Origin: Ochrobactrum vermis | GTDB lineage: Bacteria > Pseudomonadota > Alphaproteobacteria > Rhizobiales > Rhizobiaceae | DNA length: 64,000 nt | Assembly: GCF_002975205.1 (NCBI RefSeq) | Contig: NZ_PCOC01000001.1 | Span: 1,054,001-1,118,000, forward strand | Reading direction: 5' to 3' | Part shown: positions 53,877-63,648 of the stretch, in pieces | Position numbering within the stretch: position 1 is the first letter of the stretch | How the letters are laid out: every line of letters starts with the position of its first letter | Made by a program: the position numbers and the translations under genes | The notes under the pieces: model-generated | What the model saw: only the letters and a program-made list of their open reading frames with translations | Database searches by the model: none | Told to the model about the DNA's origin: nothing

Positions 53877-54119
53877 TCAGGCGATGGTGATGGAATAGTC
53901 TTCGATCACCGTGTTGGCGAGCAGCTTTTCGCACATGGCCTTCAGGTCGGCTTCGGCCTTGCTCTTGTCAGAGCCGTTCAGCTCGAGGTCGAAAACCTTG
54001 CCCTGACGGGCCGAGTTGACGCCGTCGAAACCGAGGCTGCCGAGCGCGCCGACGATTGCCTTGCCCTGCGGGTCGAGAACGCCGTTTTTCAGTGTTACGG
54101 TGACGCGTGCCTTGATCAC
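53877..54119 (-). CDS. purS: Phosphoribosylformylglycinamidine synthase subunit PurS
   Basis: This 80-residue bridging subunit of the PurSQL complex starts [21 protein letters not shown] and contains [20 protein letters not shown], both typical. Length is canonical. It is followed by purQ at a distance of 23 bp. An intergenic hairpin repeat (54173-54219) lies between it and purC. Confidence 0.96.
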   Translation of the reverse strand: MIKARVTVTLKNGVLDPQGKAIVGALGSLGFDGVNSARQGKVFDLELNGSDKSKAEADLKAMCEKLLANTVIEDYSITIA

Positions 54120-54172
54120 TCTGTAGTTCCTGCAATTTTAGAACGAATGAAACAGCCCGGAAGGCTTAGTTC

Positions 54173-54219
54173 GGCATGATCTTTTCCGGAAACCGGTTCC
54201 CGTTTTTCGGGGTCATGCC
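54173..54219. repeat. Intergenic repeat, GGCATGATC...GGTCATGCC type
   Basis: GGCATGATCTTTTCCGGAAA and CGTTTTTCGGGGTCATGCC form a hairpin of the same family as 26963, 37839 and 46508. It lies in the purC-purS gap. Confidence 0.75.
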
Positions 54220-54241
54220 CTTCCGGGCTGGGCGGATCATT

Positions 54242-55006
54242 TTACTTTACAAGCGTGGGGCCGGCCGGGCGAGGCGTGTCGTTCTCGTTCATGATGCCGA
54301 GACGGCGAGCCACTTCCTGATAGGCCTCGACCAGTCCGCCCATATCGCGGCGGAAGCGGTCCTTGTCGAGTTTGTCGTTGGTGTTGATATCCCAAAGACG
54401 TGCCGAGTCCGGCGAGATTTCGTCGGCGACGACGATGCGCATCATGTCGCCTTCCCACAAACGTCCGCATTCCATCTTGAAGTCGACAAGCTGGATGCCG
54501 ATGCCGAGGAACAGGCCGGTAAGGAAGTCGTTGACGCGAATGGCGAGCGCCATGATATCGTCGATTTCCGGCGGGCTTGCCCAGCCGAAAGCCGTGATAT
54601 GCTCTTCGGTGACCATCGGGTCATCGAGCGCGTCGGCCTTGTAGTAGAACTCGATGATCGAGCGCGGCAGGACGGTGCCTTCTTCAAGGCCAAGACGCTT
54701 GGCCAGCGAACCGGCTGCGATATTGCGCACAACCACCTCAAGCGGAATAATTTCCACTTCCTTGATCAACTGCTCACGCATGTTGAGGCGGCGGATGAAG
54801 TGCGTTGGGATGCCAATGCGGTTAAGCTGGGTGAAGATATGTTCGGAAATGCGGTTGTTCAGCACGCCTTTTCCGTCGATGACCTCATGCTTCTTTGCAT
54901 TGAAAGCGGTTGCGTCATCTTTGAAAAATTGGACTAGCGTACCGGGTTCAGGGCCTTCATAAAGAATCTTGGCCTTGCCCTCGTAAATACGGCGGCGACG
55001 GTTCAT
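54242..55006 (-). CDS. purC: SAICAR synthase PurC
   Basis: This 254-residue enzyme joins CAIR and aspartate to give SAICAR in purine synthesis. Conserved parts: [42 protein letters not shown] (here [15 protein letters not shown]), [13 protein letters not shown] and [15 protein letters not shown]. Full length. ATG 55006 is preceded by GAGAAAAGCC. It is the first of the purC-purS-purQ unit. Confidence 0.97.
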   Translation of the reverse strand: MNRRRRIYEGKAKILYEGPEPGTLVQFFKDDATAFNAKKHEVIDGKGVLNNRISEHIFTQLNRIGIPTHFIRRLNMREQLIKEVEIIPLEVVVRNIAAGSLAKRLGLEEGTVLPRSIIEFYYKADALDDPMVTEEHITAFGWASPPEIDDIMALAIRVNDFLTGLFLGIGIQLVDFKMECGRLWEGDMMRIVVADEISPDSARLWDINTNDKLDKDRFRRDMGGLVEAYQEVARRLGIMNENDTPRPAGPTLVK

Positions 55007-55261
55007 GGCTTTTCTCGGATTTCCATATTTATGGTGATCGGCTCGAAGCCGCTATTCTCGCGGGCTACCTATAGCAATTGTGGGCTTTTAACAATCCTGC
55101 TTTGTGCCCGTTCCCCCGTTTTCGATGTTTCTGATCGAAGTTTACGCATGAGTCGCAAGAAAGTAGTCTTTAGCTCTTGTATAATCTTGCTCCCCTTGCC
55201 AGCTTTAGGCAAGAGAACGGATGACGATCTCTTCTAACTTGGAAGTCTGGGAGCTTAATGA

Positions 55262-55585
55262 ATGACCACTGGCATGGATGATCGCCGCGACGCTTTTGAA
55301 AAGAAATTCGCGCTTGATGCGGAACTGCGCTTCAAGGCGGAGGCACGCCGCAACAAGCTTTTGGGACTCTGGGTTGCCGAGCAGCTTGGCAAGAAGGACG
55401 CGGACGCCGAAGCCTATGCCAAGGAAGTCGTGGCCGCCGATTTTGAAGAAGCTGGCGATGAGGATGTTTTCCGCAAGGTGCGCGCCGACTTTGATGCTGC
55501 CGGTGTCAGCGTGACCGATGAAGCAATCCGCGAGAAGATGTTTGCTTTCCTTGAGGAAGCAGTTCGTCAGGTGAAGCAGGATTGA
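55262..55585 (+). CDS. DUF1476 protein, ATP synthase zeta inhibitor subunit
   Basis: This 107-residue all-helical protein matches DUF1476: MDDRRDAFEKKFALDAELRFKAEARRNKLLGLW AAEQLG-type start (here VAEQLG) and the C-terminal EAIREKMFAFLEEAVRQV. In Paracoccus this family is the zeta subunit that inhibits ATP hydrolysis by F1-ATPase, its N-terminus entering the enzyme; the role here is inferred. ATG 55262 follows GGGAGCTTAATGA. A hairpin follows its stop. Confidence 0.92.
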   Translation: MTTGMDDRRDAFEKKFALDAELRFKAEARRNKLLGLWVAEQLGKKDADAEAYAKEVVAADFEEAGDEDVFRKVRADFDAAGVSVTDEAIREKMFAFLEEAVRQVKQD

Positions 55586-55592
55586 TGAATGA

Positions 55593-55628
55593 TTCAGGGC
55601 GGAGCGCCGGTGGCATCTCCGCCCTGAA
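55593..55628 (+). terminator. Hairpin after the zeta subunit gene
   Basis: TTCAGGGCGGAG and CTCCGCCCTGAA form a perfect 12-bp stem; no T run follows. It lies just before the aldolase gene and may act as a partial terminator. Confidence 0.65.
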
Positions 55629-55651
55629 CTTATGAAATGAAGGAAACTCGG

Positions 55652-56413
55652 ATGTCGTTGTCTTCGCGCCTTCGCGCCGGTGAAACTGTGCTTTCCGCTT
55701 GGTCATCGCTGCCTGAACCCCTGACTGTTGAAATTCTCGCACACAGCGCCTTCGACGCCGTCACGCTGGACATGCAGCACGGTGGACATGATGAATCGAG
55801 CATTTTGCGCTCGCTAGGCCTCGTCCTGAATGCTGGCAAGCCGCCGGTCGTGCGCATTCCTGTCGGCCGTTTCGACATGGCGAGCCGCGCCCTTGATTTC
55901 GGCGCCCAGGCGGTCATCGCTCCGATGATCAATTCCGTCGAGGATGCCCGCAAGTTTGCAGCCTCCATGAAGTATCCGCCGGTGGGCGAGCGTTCATGGG
56001 GCGTGTTCAGGGCAAATGCAGATTATGGGGCGCCTGGCTCCAATGACTATCTGACGACCGCAAACCATGACACGCTTGCTTTCGCGATGATCGAAACGCG
56101 CGATGCCTATGATGCGCTGGATGCCATTCTGGATGTTCGCGGCATTGACGGTGTTTTTGTTGGCCCTGCGGATTTCTCGATAGCATGGAGCAATGGGCGA
56201 GAGGCCAATCCCAATTCGGTTGCGATTGTGGAGCCGATCGGCAATATTGCACGCAAGGCCGCCGCAGCAGGAAAGATCGCGGGCATCTATTCGCCTTCGC
56301 CGGAGTTTGCGCGCCGTTATATTCCGCTCGGCTTCCGCTTCCTGACGCTCAGCAACGATGGCGGTTATATCCGGCTCGCGGCAGACGTACTGACCAAAGC
56401 GGTTCGCGACTAA
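55652..56413 (+). CDS. HpcH/HpaI aldolase family protein
   Basis: This 253-residue class II pyruvate aldolase-like protein has the metal-binding and active-site patterns AVTLDMQHGGHDES, VRIPVG, GAQAVIAPMINSVEDARKF and GIDGVFVGPADFSIAWS. Relatives cleave 4-hydroxy-2-oxo acids (HpaI) or similar; the substrate is unknown. ATG 55652 has AAGGAAACTCGG; the ATG five codons upstream (55637) lacks one. It ends at a bidirectional terminator. Confidence 0.92.
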   Translation: MSLSSRLRAGETVLSAWSSLPEPLTVEILAHSAFDAVTLDMQHGGHDESSILRSLGLVLNAGKPPVVRIPVGRFDMASRALDFGAQAVIAPMINSVEDARKFAASMKYPPVGERSWGVFRANADYGAPGSNDYLTTANHDTLAFAMIETRDAYDALDAILDVRGIDGVFVGPADFSIAWSNGREANPNSVAIVEPIGNIARKAAAAGKIAGIYSPSPEFARRYIPLGFRFLTLSNDGGYIRLAADVLTKAVRD

Positions 56414-56436
56414 ACCCGTCGCAGGAGACGAATAAG

Positions 56437-56465
56437 AAAAGGCGGGCTTATGGCCCGCCTTTTTC
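56437..56465. terminator. Bidirectional terminator
   Basis: AAAAGGCGGGC and GCCCGCCTTTT form an 11-bp stem with loop TTATG and T/A runs on both sides. It separates the aldolase gene from the convergent RBBP9-like gene. Confidence 0.92.
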
Positions 56466-56479
56466 AATTGGAATAGGCA

Positions 56480-57046
56480 TCAATGATGCTTGGGTGCCTG
56501 TAGCTGTGTCATGAATTCAGCGAACACCATCGACCCTTCCGGCCAGGGTCCGTGCCCGGATTCCGAGTTGATATGGCCGGAATCGCCTGCATCGATCAGC
56601 ATGGCGCCCCAGTCCTTCACGACCTCTTCGGCTGCTTCGAAGCTGGAAAAGGGGTCGTTGCGGCTGACCACGGTGATGGTCGGGAAGGGCAGCCGTTCAC
56701 GCGGATAGGGACCGAAGGTCATCAGGTGCTTGGGGCGGATAGCTTCGTTCGAAACATCTGGCGGGGCGACAAAGAATGCGCCTGCAATCTTGTGCTGGAT
56801 ATGCGGCATGGCATGAACGGCAGTTGCAACGCCGAGCGAATGCGCGACGAGCACAATCGGCTTCGTCGCCGCATTTGCAGCCTTGACGACTTCGCCGATC
56901 CAGTCTTCGCGAACAGGCTTGGTCCACTCCGCCTGCTGGACACGCCGCGCGGTTGAGAGTTTGCTCTCCCAACGGGTCTGCCAGTGGTCGGGGCCGGAAT
57001 TGGTATAGCCGGGGATGATGAGAATATCTGCGTCTTTGACTTTCAT
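56480..57046 (-). CDS. RBBP9/YdeN-family alpha/beta hydrolase
   Basis: This 188-residue serine-hydrolase-like protein starts with ILIIPGYTNSGPDHWQTRWE, the family hallmark, followed by the nucleophile elbow LVAHSLGVATAVH and the Asp and His in SRNDPFSSFEAAEEV and GDSGHINSESGHGPWPEG. The substrate is unknown. ATG 57046 follows GGGAAGCC; the upstream 12 codons have no ribosome site. Confidence 0.92.
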   Translation of the reverse strand: MKVKDADILIIPGYTNSGPDHWQTRWESKLSTARRVQQAEWTKPVREDWIGEVVKAANAATKPIVLVAHSLGVATAVHAMPHIQHKIAGAFFVAPPDVSNEAIRPKHLMTFGPYPRERLPFPTITVVSRNDPFSSFEAAEEVVKDWGAMLIDAGDSGHINSESGHGPWPEGSMVFAEFMTQLQAPKHH

Positions 57047-57313
57047 GGCTTCCCATTTAGAGAGGCTTTGTAACTTCTTCAAGTCGTGCTTGTTGTATGC
57101 TTAGCATGGAAGGCATGCGAATGATGAACAGCCTGTTCGCTGATCGCGATCTTGTGAAACGAGCCTCAAATGGTGATGTTTAGGCAAGATTTGAAACGCG
57201 ACGGAGATGATGGCATGGCAATCAGCGGGCGTACAATACTCGGCGCAGCCGGGACTGCTGTTATGGCCAATGTTCTTCCCGCTCGCGCAGAAATGCCGTC
57301 GAAGGAGGGCGAC

Positions 57314-58171
57314 ATGACACAGCATTTGAGAGCAACGGCAGTCGAAACCGAACGTCCGGTTGCTCCGCTTCCATTCGCAATGACGACGCCGATGCGTGTC
57401 GCACGCGTTGGCCTGAAAGCACGCGATGCGGAGACATTGGCCGAATATTATCGCGATGTCGTGGGCTTGCGCGAAATGGGCCGTCGCGGCGCATCGATTG
57501 TATTGGGTGCCGGTGACCGCGAACTGATGGAGATTGAGCAGTTTTCTGCTGCCAGACCGGACGATCCACGCAGCGCCGGGCTTTATCACACCGCATTCCT
57601 GCTGCCGACGCGAGGGGACCTTGCGCGCTGGTCGCGCCGCGCCATCGACAAGCAGCTGCCCGTCGTCGGTGCGTCGGATCACAAGGTGAGCGAGGCGGTC
57701 TATCTGACCGATCCGGAGGGGAACGGCATCGAAATCTATTCGGACCGTCCGCACAATGACTGGCAATGGAATGGTGATCGCGTCGCCATGAGCACCGATC
57801 CGCTCGATGTCAGCAATCTGCTCGATGTTATCAAGCGCGAGGGCGGAGAATGGGGTGGTGCACCACAGAACACCGTGGTTGGTCACGTTCATCTGCGCGT
57901 CGGCAATGCACATGAAGCCGAAACCTTCTGGCATAAAGAACTCGGCCTCGAAACCGTTCAGACCTACGGTGATCGGGCAGTGTTCATGTCCACCGGACGC
58001 TACCACCACCATATCGCTGCCAATGCCTGGCAAAGCGCCGGTGCGGGCAAGCGTGACGAGGATCGGACTGGTCTTGCCTGGGTTGAGCTGGAAGATACAC
58101 GCGGCGGTAATAACAGCATGTTCGTTGACCCGTGGGGCAACGTGGTCAATACGATCAAGATCAAGGCGTGA
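57314..58171 (+). CDS. VOC-family (glyoxalase / extradiol dioxygenase-like) protein
   Basis: This 285-residue protein has two VOC modules: VARVGLKARDAETLAEYYRDVVGL (residues about 32-55) and VVGHVHLRVGNAHEAETFWHKELGL (about 192-216), with metal-ligand His and Glu (GLYHTAFLL, DPEGNGIEIY). This matches CatE-like catechol-2,3-dioxygenases of unknown substrate. ATG 57314 has a perfect AAGGAGGGCGAC site. An in-frame ATG at 57215, also with GGAG, would add 33 residues resembling an export signal (SGRTILGAAGTAV...LPARA). Confidence 0.85.
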   Translation: MTQHLRATAVETERPVAPLPFAMTTPMRVARVGLKARDAETLAEYYRDVVGLREMGRRGASIVLGAGDRELMEIEQFSAARPDDPRSAGLYHTAFLLPTRGDLARWSRRAIDKQLPVVGASDHKVSEAVYLTDPEGNGIEIYSDRPHNDWQWNGDRVAMSTDPLDVSNLLDVIKREGGEWGGAPQNTVVGHVHLRVGNAHEAETFWHKELGLETVQTYGDRAVFMSTGRYHHHIAANAWQSAGAGKRDEDRTGLAWVELEDTRGGNNSMFVDPWGNVVNTIKIKA

Positions 58172-58192
58172 ACCAGCTAATCTTTGAAATAT

Positions 58193-58229
58193 AAAAAGCC
58201 CCATGTTTTCATAAGCATGGGGCTTTTTT
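58193..58229. terminator. Bidirectional terminator between VOC gene and purB
   Basis: AAAAGCCCCATG and CATGGGGCTTTT form a 12-bp stem with T/A runs at both ends. Confidence 0.93.
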
Positions 58230-58257
58230 CGGAATCAGTTTATAAGCTGGAATTCCC

Positions 58258-59559
58258 TTAGCCGAAGACGCGCTTGAAAATCGTATCCACATGCTTGGTG
58301 TGATAGCCGAGATCGAATTTCTCGCGGATCTGTTCTTCGGAGAGAGCCGCACGCACTTCCTGATCTGCAAGCAGTTCCTCAAGGAAGTCCGCACCGTGTT
58401 CCCAGACCTTCATGGCGTTGCGCTGCACGAGACGATAGGAGTCTTCACGCGACACGCCTGCCTGCGTCAGTGCCAGCAGAACGCGCTGCGAATGCACCAG
58501 ACCGCGGAACTTGTTCATGTTCTTGAGCATATTGTCCGGATAGATCACCAGCTTTTCGACCACGCCAGCCAGACGGTTGAGCGCGAAGTCGAGGGTGATG
58601 GTGGTGTCCGGTCCGATGGCGCGTTCGACACTCGAATGCGAAATATCGCGTTCGTGCCAGAGTGCCACGTTTTCCATAGCAGGCGTGACCGACATGCGCA
58701 CGAGACGGGCAAGGCCGGTCAGGTTTTCGGTCAAAACCGGATTACGCTTATGCGGCATGGCCGACGACCCCTTCTGGCCCGGAGAGAAGAACTCTTCGGC
58801 TTCCAGAACTTCGGTGCGCTGCATGTGGCGGATTTCGATCGCGACATTCTCGATAGAGGAGGCGATGACGCCCAGCGTCGCAAAGAACATTGCATGACGA
58901 TCACGCGGGATGACCTGCGTGGAAACAGGCTCGGCTTCAAGGCCGAGCTTGGCGCAGACATACTCCTCGACCCGCGGGTCGATATTGGCAAAGGTGCCGA
59001 CCGCACCGGATACGGCACCTGTCGCAATCTCCGCGCGTGCTGCAACGAGACGGGCGCGGTTGCGCTGCATTTCGGCATAGAAGCGCGCGAAGGTGAGACC
59101 CATCGTCGTTGGCTCGGCGTGAATGCCATGGCTGCGGCCGATGCGTACCGTGTCCTTGTGTTCGAAGGCGCGGGTCTTGAGTGCGGCCAATACGCGGTCC
59201 ATGTCGGCAAGCAGCAGATCGGCAGCGCGTACAAGCTGGACGTTGAGCGTGGTGTCGAGCACGTCCGAAGAGGTCATGCCCTGATGCACGAAACGGCTGT
59301 CAGGACCGATGAATTCGGCCAGATGCGTCAGAAAGGCAATGACGTCATGCTTGGTGACGGCCTCGATTTCGTCGATGCGGGCGACGTCGAACTTCGCCAC
59401 GCTACCCTTTTCCCAGATGGTCTTTGCCGCTTCCTTGGGGATGACACCAAGTTGCGCAAGCGCTTCGCAGGCATAAGCTTCGATTTCGAACCAGATGCGG
59501 AACTTCGTTTCGGGCGACCAGATGGCGACCATTTCAGGCCGGGAATAGCGCGGGATCAT
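58258..59559 (-). CDS. purB: Adenylosuccinate lyase
   Basis: This 433-residue enzyme cleaves SAICAR to AICAR and adenylosuccinate to AMP, releasing fumarate. The fumarase/lyase superfamily signature KGSSAMPHKRNPVLTENL is present, as are GRSHGIHAEPTTMG and MIPRYSRPEM at the start. Length is normal. It is a separate unit from purC-S-Q, followed on the minus strand by no other purine gene. Confidence 0.97.
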   Translation of the reverse strand: MIPRYSRPEMVAIWSPETKFRIWFEIEAYACEALAQLGVIPKEAAKTIWEKGSVAKFDVARIDEIEAVTKHDVIAFLTHLAEFIGPDSRFVHQGMTSSDVLDTTLNVQLVRAADLLLADMDRVLAALKTRAFEHKDTVRIGRSHGIHAEPTTMGLTFARFYAEMQRNRARLVAARAEIATGAVSGAVGTFANIDPRVEEYVCAKLGLEAEPVSTQVIPRDRHAMFFATLGVIASSIENVAIEIRHMQRTEVLEAEEFFSPGQKGSSAMPHKRNPVLTENLTGLARLVRMSVTPAMENVALWHERDISHSSVERAIGPDTTITLDFALNRLAGVVEKLVIYPDNMLKNMNKFRGLVHSQRVLLALTQAGVSREDSYRLVQRNAMKVWEHGADFLEELLADQEVRAALSEEQIREKFDLGYHTKHVDTIFKRVFG

Positions 59560-59586
59560 GGGTGCATCCTGTAGAAAGAGGGGTGT

Positions 59587-60264
59587 TTAATTTTTGCGGG
59601 CGGCTTCAGCCGCTGCTCGAATGGCGTCGATATTGGCGCGATAGGATTCGACAGAATTGCCTTTATAGACCGCCGAACCGGCCACCAGAATGTTGGCGCC
59701 AGCGGCAACGACCGAGCCTGCGGTTTCCGGCGTAATGCCGCCATCGACTTCAATGTCGATAGGGCGGTCGCCGACCATTTCGCGAACGCGCTTGATCTTG
59801 TCGAGCATCGGCGCAATGAATTTCTGGCCACCAAAGCCGGGATTGACGGTCATGACGAGAACGAGATCGACATCTTCGATAACATTCGTCAGTGCCTCGG
59901 CGGGTGTTGCCGGGTTAAGCGCCAGACCGGCCTTCTTGCCCAGGGCGCGGATCGATTGCAGTGAACGATGCGTGTGCGGACCAGCCTCGGCGTGAATTGT
60001 GATGAGATCGCAGCCTGCGTCGGCAAACGGCTCCAGATATGGGTCGCAGGGCGCAATCATCAAATGCGCATCGAAGAATGCCTTAGTGCGCGGGCGGATC
60101 GCCTTCACCACCTGCGGGCCGAAAGTGATGTTCGGCACAAAATGCCCGTCCATGACGTCGATATGCACCCAATCGGCACCGGCTTCCAGCACGGCATCGA
60201 CTTCTTCGCCAAGACGGGCGAAATCGGCGGACAGAATGGACGGGGCAATGGCGATGGGGCGCAT
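59587..60264 (-). CDS. rpe: Ribulose-phosphate 3-epimerase
   Basis: This 225-residue TIM-barrel enzyme interconverts ribulose-5-P and xylulose-5-P. Metal-site and phosphate motifs: [56 protein letters not shown] and [14 protein letters not shown]. The open frame is longer, but ATG 60264 with AGGAG gives the family length. It lies 27 bp upstream of purB on the same strand, so rpe-purB may be one operon. Confidence 0.96.
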   Translation of the reverse strand: MRPIAIAPSILSADFARLGEEVDAVLEAGADWVHIDVMDGHFVPNITFGPQVVKAIRPRTKAFFDAHLMIAPCDPYLEPFADAGCDLITIHAEAGPHTHRSLQSIRALGKKAGLALNPATPAEALTNVIEDVDLVLVMTVNPGFGGQKFIAPMLDKIKRVREMVGDRPIDIEVDGGITPETAGSVVAAGANILVAGSAVYKGNSVESYRANIDAIRAAAEAARKN

Positions 60265-60319
60265 GATGATAGTCTCCTTGGCGGCGTGGCTTGCCCGTAT
60301 CATATGAACAGCAAAAATC

Positions 60320-61246
60320 CTATCCCCAGCGCTTGTGGAACCACATCCACTGGCCGGGATATTCGCGGACCCATGTCTCGACGGTGTCATTCAGAAACTG
60401 CGCAGTGGCGTCGATATCGATCTGGCCTTTGTCGTCGCGCGGCAGTTCCATGCGCTCATGGAGTTCGAGACGGTAGCGCCCGCCGGGCAGGCGGATACAG
60501 CGCGCCGGATAGACATCGCAATCATACTGGCGTGCAAGCTTGGCCAGCAACGGATTGGTTTTCACCGGACGATTGAAGAATGTTGATGGTACGCCGCGTG
60601 AGAACTTCTGGTCGACGAGCATGCCGACATTGCCGCCATCGCCCAGAATACCCGCCAGCGCCCAGGCAGCACCCGCCTTGGAAGGCACGAGATGGCCCAT
60701 ATTGGTATGGCGAGCCTTCAGAACCTTGTTGGCGATATAGGGATTGTTCGGCGGGCGAAACAGCGCGGTGACATTCAGGCCGAATGTGGCCGCGCAAATC
60801 GGCAACAACTCGAAATTGCCGGTATGGGCGGTGAAGAAGATATGCGGCTTCTTCTCGTCGCGCAGGCGTTCGAAGATCGGAATACCTTCCACTTCGACAA
60901 GCCCCGGCTTTGTGGCATGGGGATCGAAGTCAAAGATGGCATCGAGGAAAATATACTCTGCCAGAAGACGCGCCATGGAATCCCACATGTCGCGTGCGAT
61001 CTCTTCGATTTCGGCATCGCTCTTCTCGGGATAGGCCTTGCGCAGATTGTCGGTTGCAACCTTGTGGCGCGGCGTCAGTGGCCCGATGAGACGGGCCACC
61101 TTGGCCGAAAAGCTGATGGCAGCCTTCGCCGGAAACAGACGCAACAGGCCAAGCAGCAGAAATACGGCCTGAGCCCAGAGCCAGTAATTGAACTGCTTCA
61201 GCTTGCGCGACCAGCGGAAGAGCAGGAGTTTCAGCTTGAACATCAT
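60320..61246 (-). CDS. lpxXL: Lipid A acyltransferase, very-long-chain (LpxXL-like)
   Basis: This 308-residue LpxL/HtrB-type acyltransferase has one N-terminal membrane helix and the catalytic HxxxxE motif in [13 protein letters not shown], plus [20 protein letters not shown]. The neighbouring alcohol dehydrogenase and ketoacyl-ACP synthases are the Rhizobiales acpXL cluster order, so it probably attaches the 27-hydroxyoctacosanoyl (C28) chain to lipid A. That assignment is from context. It ends about 55 bp before rpe. Confidence 0.88.
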   Translation of the reverse strand: MMFKLKLLLFRWSRKLKQFNYWLWAQAVFLLLGLLRLFPAKAAISFSAKVARLIGPLTPRHKVATDNLRKAYPEKSDAEIEEIARDMWDSMARLLAEYIFLDAIFDFDPHATKPGLVEVEGIPIFERLRDEKKPHIFFTAHTGNFELLPICAATFGLNVTALFRPPNNPYIANKVLKARHTNMGHLVPSKAGAAWALAGILGDGGNVGMLVDQKFSRGVPSTFFNRPVKTNPLLAKLARQYDCDVYPARCIRLPGGRYRLELHERMELPRDDKGQIDIDATAQFLNDTVETWVREYPGQWMWFHKRWG

Positions 61247-61259
61247 GGAGGTGACAGGC

Positions 61260-62288
61260 TCATTCGATCTCTAGAATGATCTTGCCGAAGACGTCGCGGC
61301 CTTCCATGCGCTTGAGCGCGGTATCGATATCGTTGAAGCCGACCACCGTGTCGATGACCGGATGCACGATGCCGCGCGCCATTTTCTGCATGGCATCGGC
61401 CATGTTTTCCATGCGGCAGCCAAACGAACCCAAAATCTTGAGCTGCTGCTGGAAGAGCTGCATCAGGTTCATGTTGGTCGAAACGCCCGAGGTCGAGCCG
61501 CAGGTGACAAGACGCGCGCCGCGCTTCATGCAGAGCATCGAACCGGCCCAGGTATCTGCGCCGACATGTTCGAAGACGACATCGACGCCCTTCTTCTTGG
61601 TCAGCTTGCGCACGACGCCTTCGAAGCGGTCTTCGCGATAGTTGATGACGTGATCAGCGCCGAGTGCCTTGGCCTTCTCGATCTTGTCGTCAGAACCGAC
61701 AGTGGTGATGACCGTGCAGCCCATTTTCTTGGCAAGCTGGATAGCCGCCGAGCCGATGCCCGAACCACCAGCCTGAACGAGAACGGTTTCACCCGGTTCC
61801 AGCTTGGCGTTGTCGAACAGCATATGCTCGACCGTGCCGAAGGTTACGGGAGCGACGGCAGCACCGATGGCGTCTACGCCGGGAGGTGCCGGAACGAGCA
61901 GGCGCGCCGGAAGGTTGACGGCTTCACAGGCAAAACCGTCGAGGTGGAAACCATGCACGCCGCCGACATGTTCGCACAAATTGTCACGGCCTTCGCGGCA
62001 GGCGCGGCAAAGTCCGCATGTGCGCGCACCGTAGATCGAAACGAGCTGGCCGGGCAGCAGATTGGAGACGCCGGGGCCAACGGCATCCACAACGCCGGAT
62101 GCTTCCGCGCCGATCACCAGCGGCATTTTGCGCTTGGCGAAAGCCATGCCGCGCCAGCCCCATACGTCGATATGGTTCAGCGCGACGGCCTTGATGCGTA
62201 CTGTTACCTCGCCAATACCGGGAGCGGGCGGAGGGGTGATATCGGTGATTTCAAGGCGGCGATCATCGAGAAGCTGCAAGGCGCGCAT
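61260..62288 (-). CDS. adh2XL: Zinc-binding MDR alcohol dehydrogenase of the VLCFA cluster
   Basis: This 342-residue medium-chain dehydrogenase has the catalytic-zinc region GAEASGVVDAVGPGV, four structural-zinc Cys (CGLCRACREGRDNLC) and the NADP-binding VLVQAGGSGIGSAAIQLAKKMG. In Rhizobiales this gene lies between fabF1XL and lpxXL and takes part in making the long-chain hydroxy acid; its exact reaction is unknown. It ends 13 bp before lpxXL. Confidence 0.9.
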   Translation of the reverse strand: MRALQLLDDRRLEITDITPPPAPGIGEVTVRIKAVALNHIDVWGWRGMAFAKRKMPLVIGAEASGVVDAVGPGVSNLLPGQLVSIYGARTCGLCRACREGRDNLCEHVGGVHGFHLDGFACEAVNLPARLLVPAPPGVDAIGAAVAPVTFGTVEHMLFDNAKLEPGETVLVQAGGSGIGSAAIQLAKKMGCTVITTVGSDDKIEKAKALGADHVINYREDRFEGVVRKLTKKKGVDVVFEHVGADTWAGSMLCMKRGARLVTCGSTSGVSTNMNLMQLFQQQLKILGSFGCRMENMADAMQKMARGIVHPVIDTVVGFNDIDTALKRMEGRDVFGKIILEIE

Positions 62289-62369
62289 GGGCTGTTCCTT
62301 TCATGGCATGATCCCGGAGAGCTTCCGCCTTCCGGGATCATCAGGAATTTAAGTTCGTTGCCGGACGGA

Positions 62370-63647
62370 TTAATTCGGATTTGCCGCCAAAACAAGGCTC
62401 GTATTCTGCCCGCCGAAACCGAACGAGTTGGAAAGCACAGCAGAAACCTCGGCCTGGCGCTTCACATTCGGCACAACGTCCAGCGGAATAGCCGGGTCCG
62501 GATTGTCGTAATTGATGGTCGGCGGCAGCGTTCCCGTCTGGATCGTGAGCAGCGAGAACACAGCTTCAATCGCACCGGCTGCGGTCAGCGTATGGCCAAT
62601 CATCGACTTGTTGGAGGATACCGGAATGGATTCGATGCGGTCACCAAATACCGACGAAAGCGCCAGATATTCCATCTTGTCGTTTTCCGGCGTCGAGGTG
62701 CCGTGCGCGTTGACGTAGGAGATCTGGTCTTCGGTCAGGCCCGCATCGGCAAGCGCTGCGCGCACCGTGCCGATGGCAGGCGAGGCGTCGGGCTTGGAAC
62801 GGGTGCGGTGGAAGTCATCGGCCTTTTCACCGCAACCGGCCAGAATGCCGAGAACATTTGCGCCACGGGCAATAGCGCTTTCGAGCGATTCCATCACCAG
62901 TGCGCCTGACCCTTCCGACATGGCAAAGCCGTCGCGGTCCTTGGAGAACGGCTTTGATGCCTTTTCCGGCTTATCATTCTGGGTGGAAAGGGCGGACAGC
63001 AGCGAGAAGCGGATCAGGGCTTCGGCAGAGACGGACCCATCGGTTCCGATGGAAAGAACCCGGTCACTTTCGCCGCGACGAATGGCTTCGACACCGAGCT
63101 GGATCGCCGTCGCACCGGAAGCGCAAGCCGTCGACAATGTGATCGGCAGGCCGCGCGTGCCGAAAGCTTCCGACAGGCGTTCGGCGATATAGCCGAACTG
63201 GGTCGTGTTGAAGAGGGCATCCTGACGTGCGCGGCGGCAGGCTTCAAGCAGAAGCTGATAGCTTGCAGGACCTTCGTTCTTCACTGTGGCATCAAGCGCA
63301 AACCGGCTTTTCCAGTCGAGTTCGACCGGGGGAGCTGCCAGAAAAAGCGGACCGCCGAAATCGGTCGAGGAAAGGCCGGACTGGGCGAGGGCTTCTTCGC
63401 CAGCAAGCCGGGCCAGCGCTTCGGAGAGTGCCGATGCACCTACATCGCTTTCCGGCAGGAAATCGACTGTTCCGGAGAAACGCGTATTGAGATTGTCGGT
63501 TGGGAAGCGGGTGATGGCATGGATGCCCGATTTCCCGCTAGTCAATGCAGCCCAGTTGTCTTCCTTGCCCTGGCCGAGCGAGGAAACCACACCGGCGCCA
63601 GTAATGGCGACAATGGGACGGCCGAGATGGTCTGTATATTTCGTCAT
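62370..63647 (-). CDS. fabF1XL: Beta-ketoacyl-ACP synthase of the VLCFA cluster
   Basis: This 425-residue KAS II-type condensing enzyme has the catalytic Cys in STACASGATAIQLG, and His residues in YVNAHGTSTPENDKME and SNKSMIGHTLTAAGAIEAVFS, with C-terminal NSFGFGGQNTSLVL. It probably elongates very long chains on AcpXL. ATG 63647 lies one base after the stop of the upstream synthase gene, suggesting tight coupling. An 81-bp gap precedes the dehydrogenase gene. Confidence 0.92.
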   Translation of the reverse strand: MTKYTDHLGRPIVAITGAGVVSSLGQGKEDNWAALTSGKSGIHAITRFPTDNLNTRFSGTVDFLPESDVGASALSEALARLAGEEALAQSGLSSTDFGGPLFLAAPPVELDWKSRFALDATVKNEGPASYQLLLEACRRARQDALFNTTQFGYIAERLSEAFGTRGLPITLSTACASGATAIQLGVEAIRRGESDRVLSIGTDGSVSAEALIRFSLLSALSTQNDKPEKASKPFSKDRDGFAMSEGSGALVMESLESAIARGANVLGILAGCGEKADDFHRTRSKPDASPAIGTVRAALADAGLTEDQISYVNAHGTSTPENDKMEYLALSSVFGDRIESIPVSSNKSMIGHTLTAAGAIEAVFSLLTIQTGTLPPTINYDNPDPAIPLDVVPNVKRQAEVSAVLSNSFGFGGQNTSLVLAANPN

Positions 63648-63648
63648 C

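Noticed and set aside
53101..53898. 265-residue plus-strand frame opposite purQ
   Set aside because: Antisense to purQ and spans its terminator.
61362..62909. 515-residue plus-strand frame opposite the VLCFA genes
   Set aside because: Crosses the gap between two real minus-strand genes and matches nothing.
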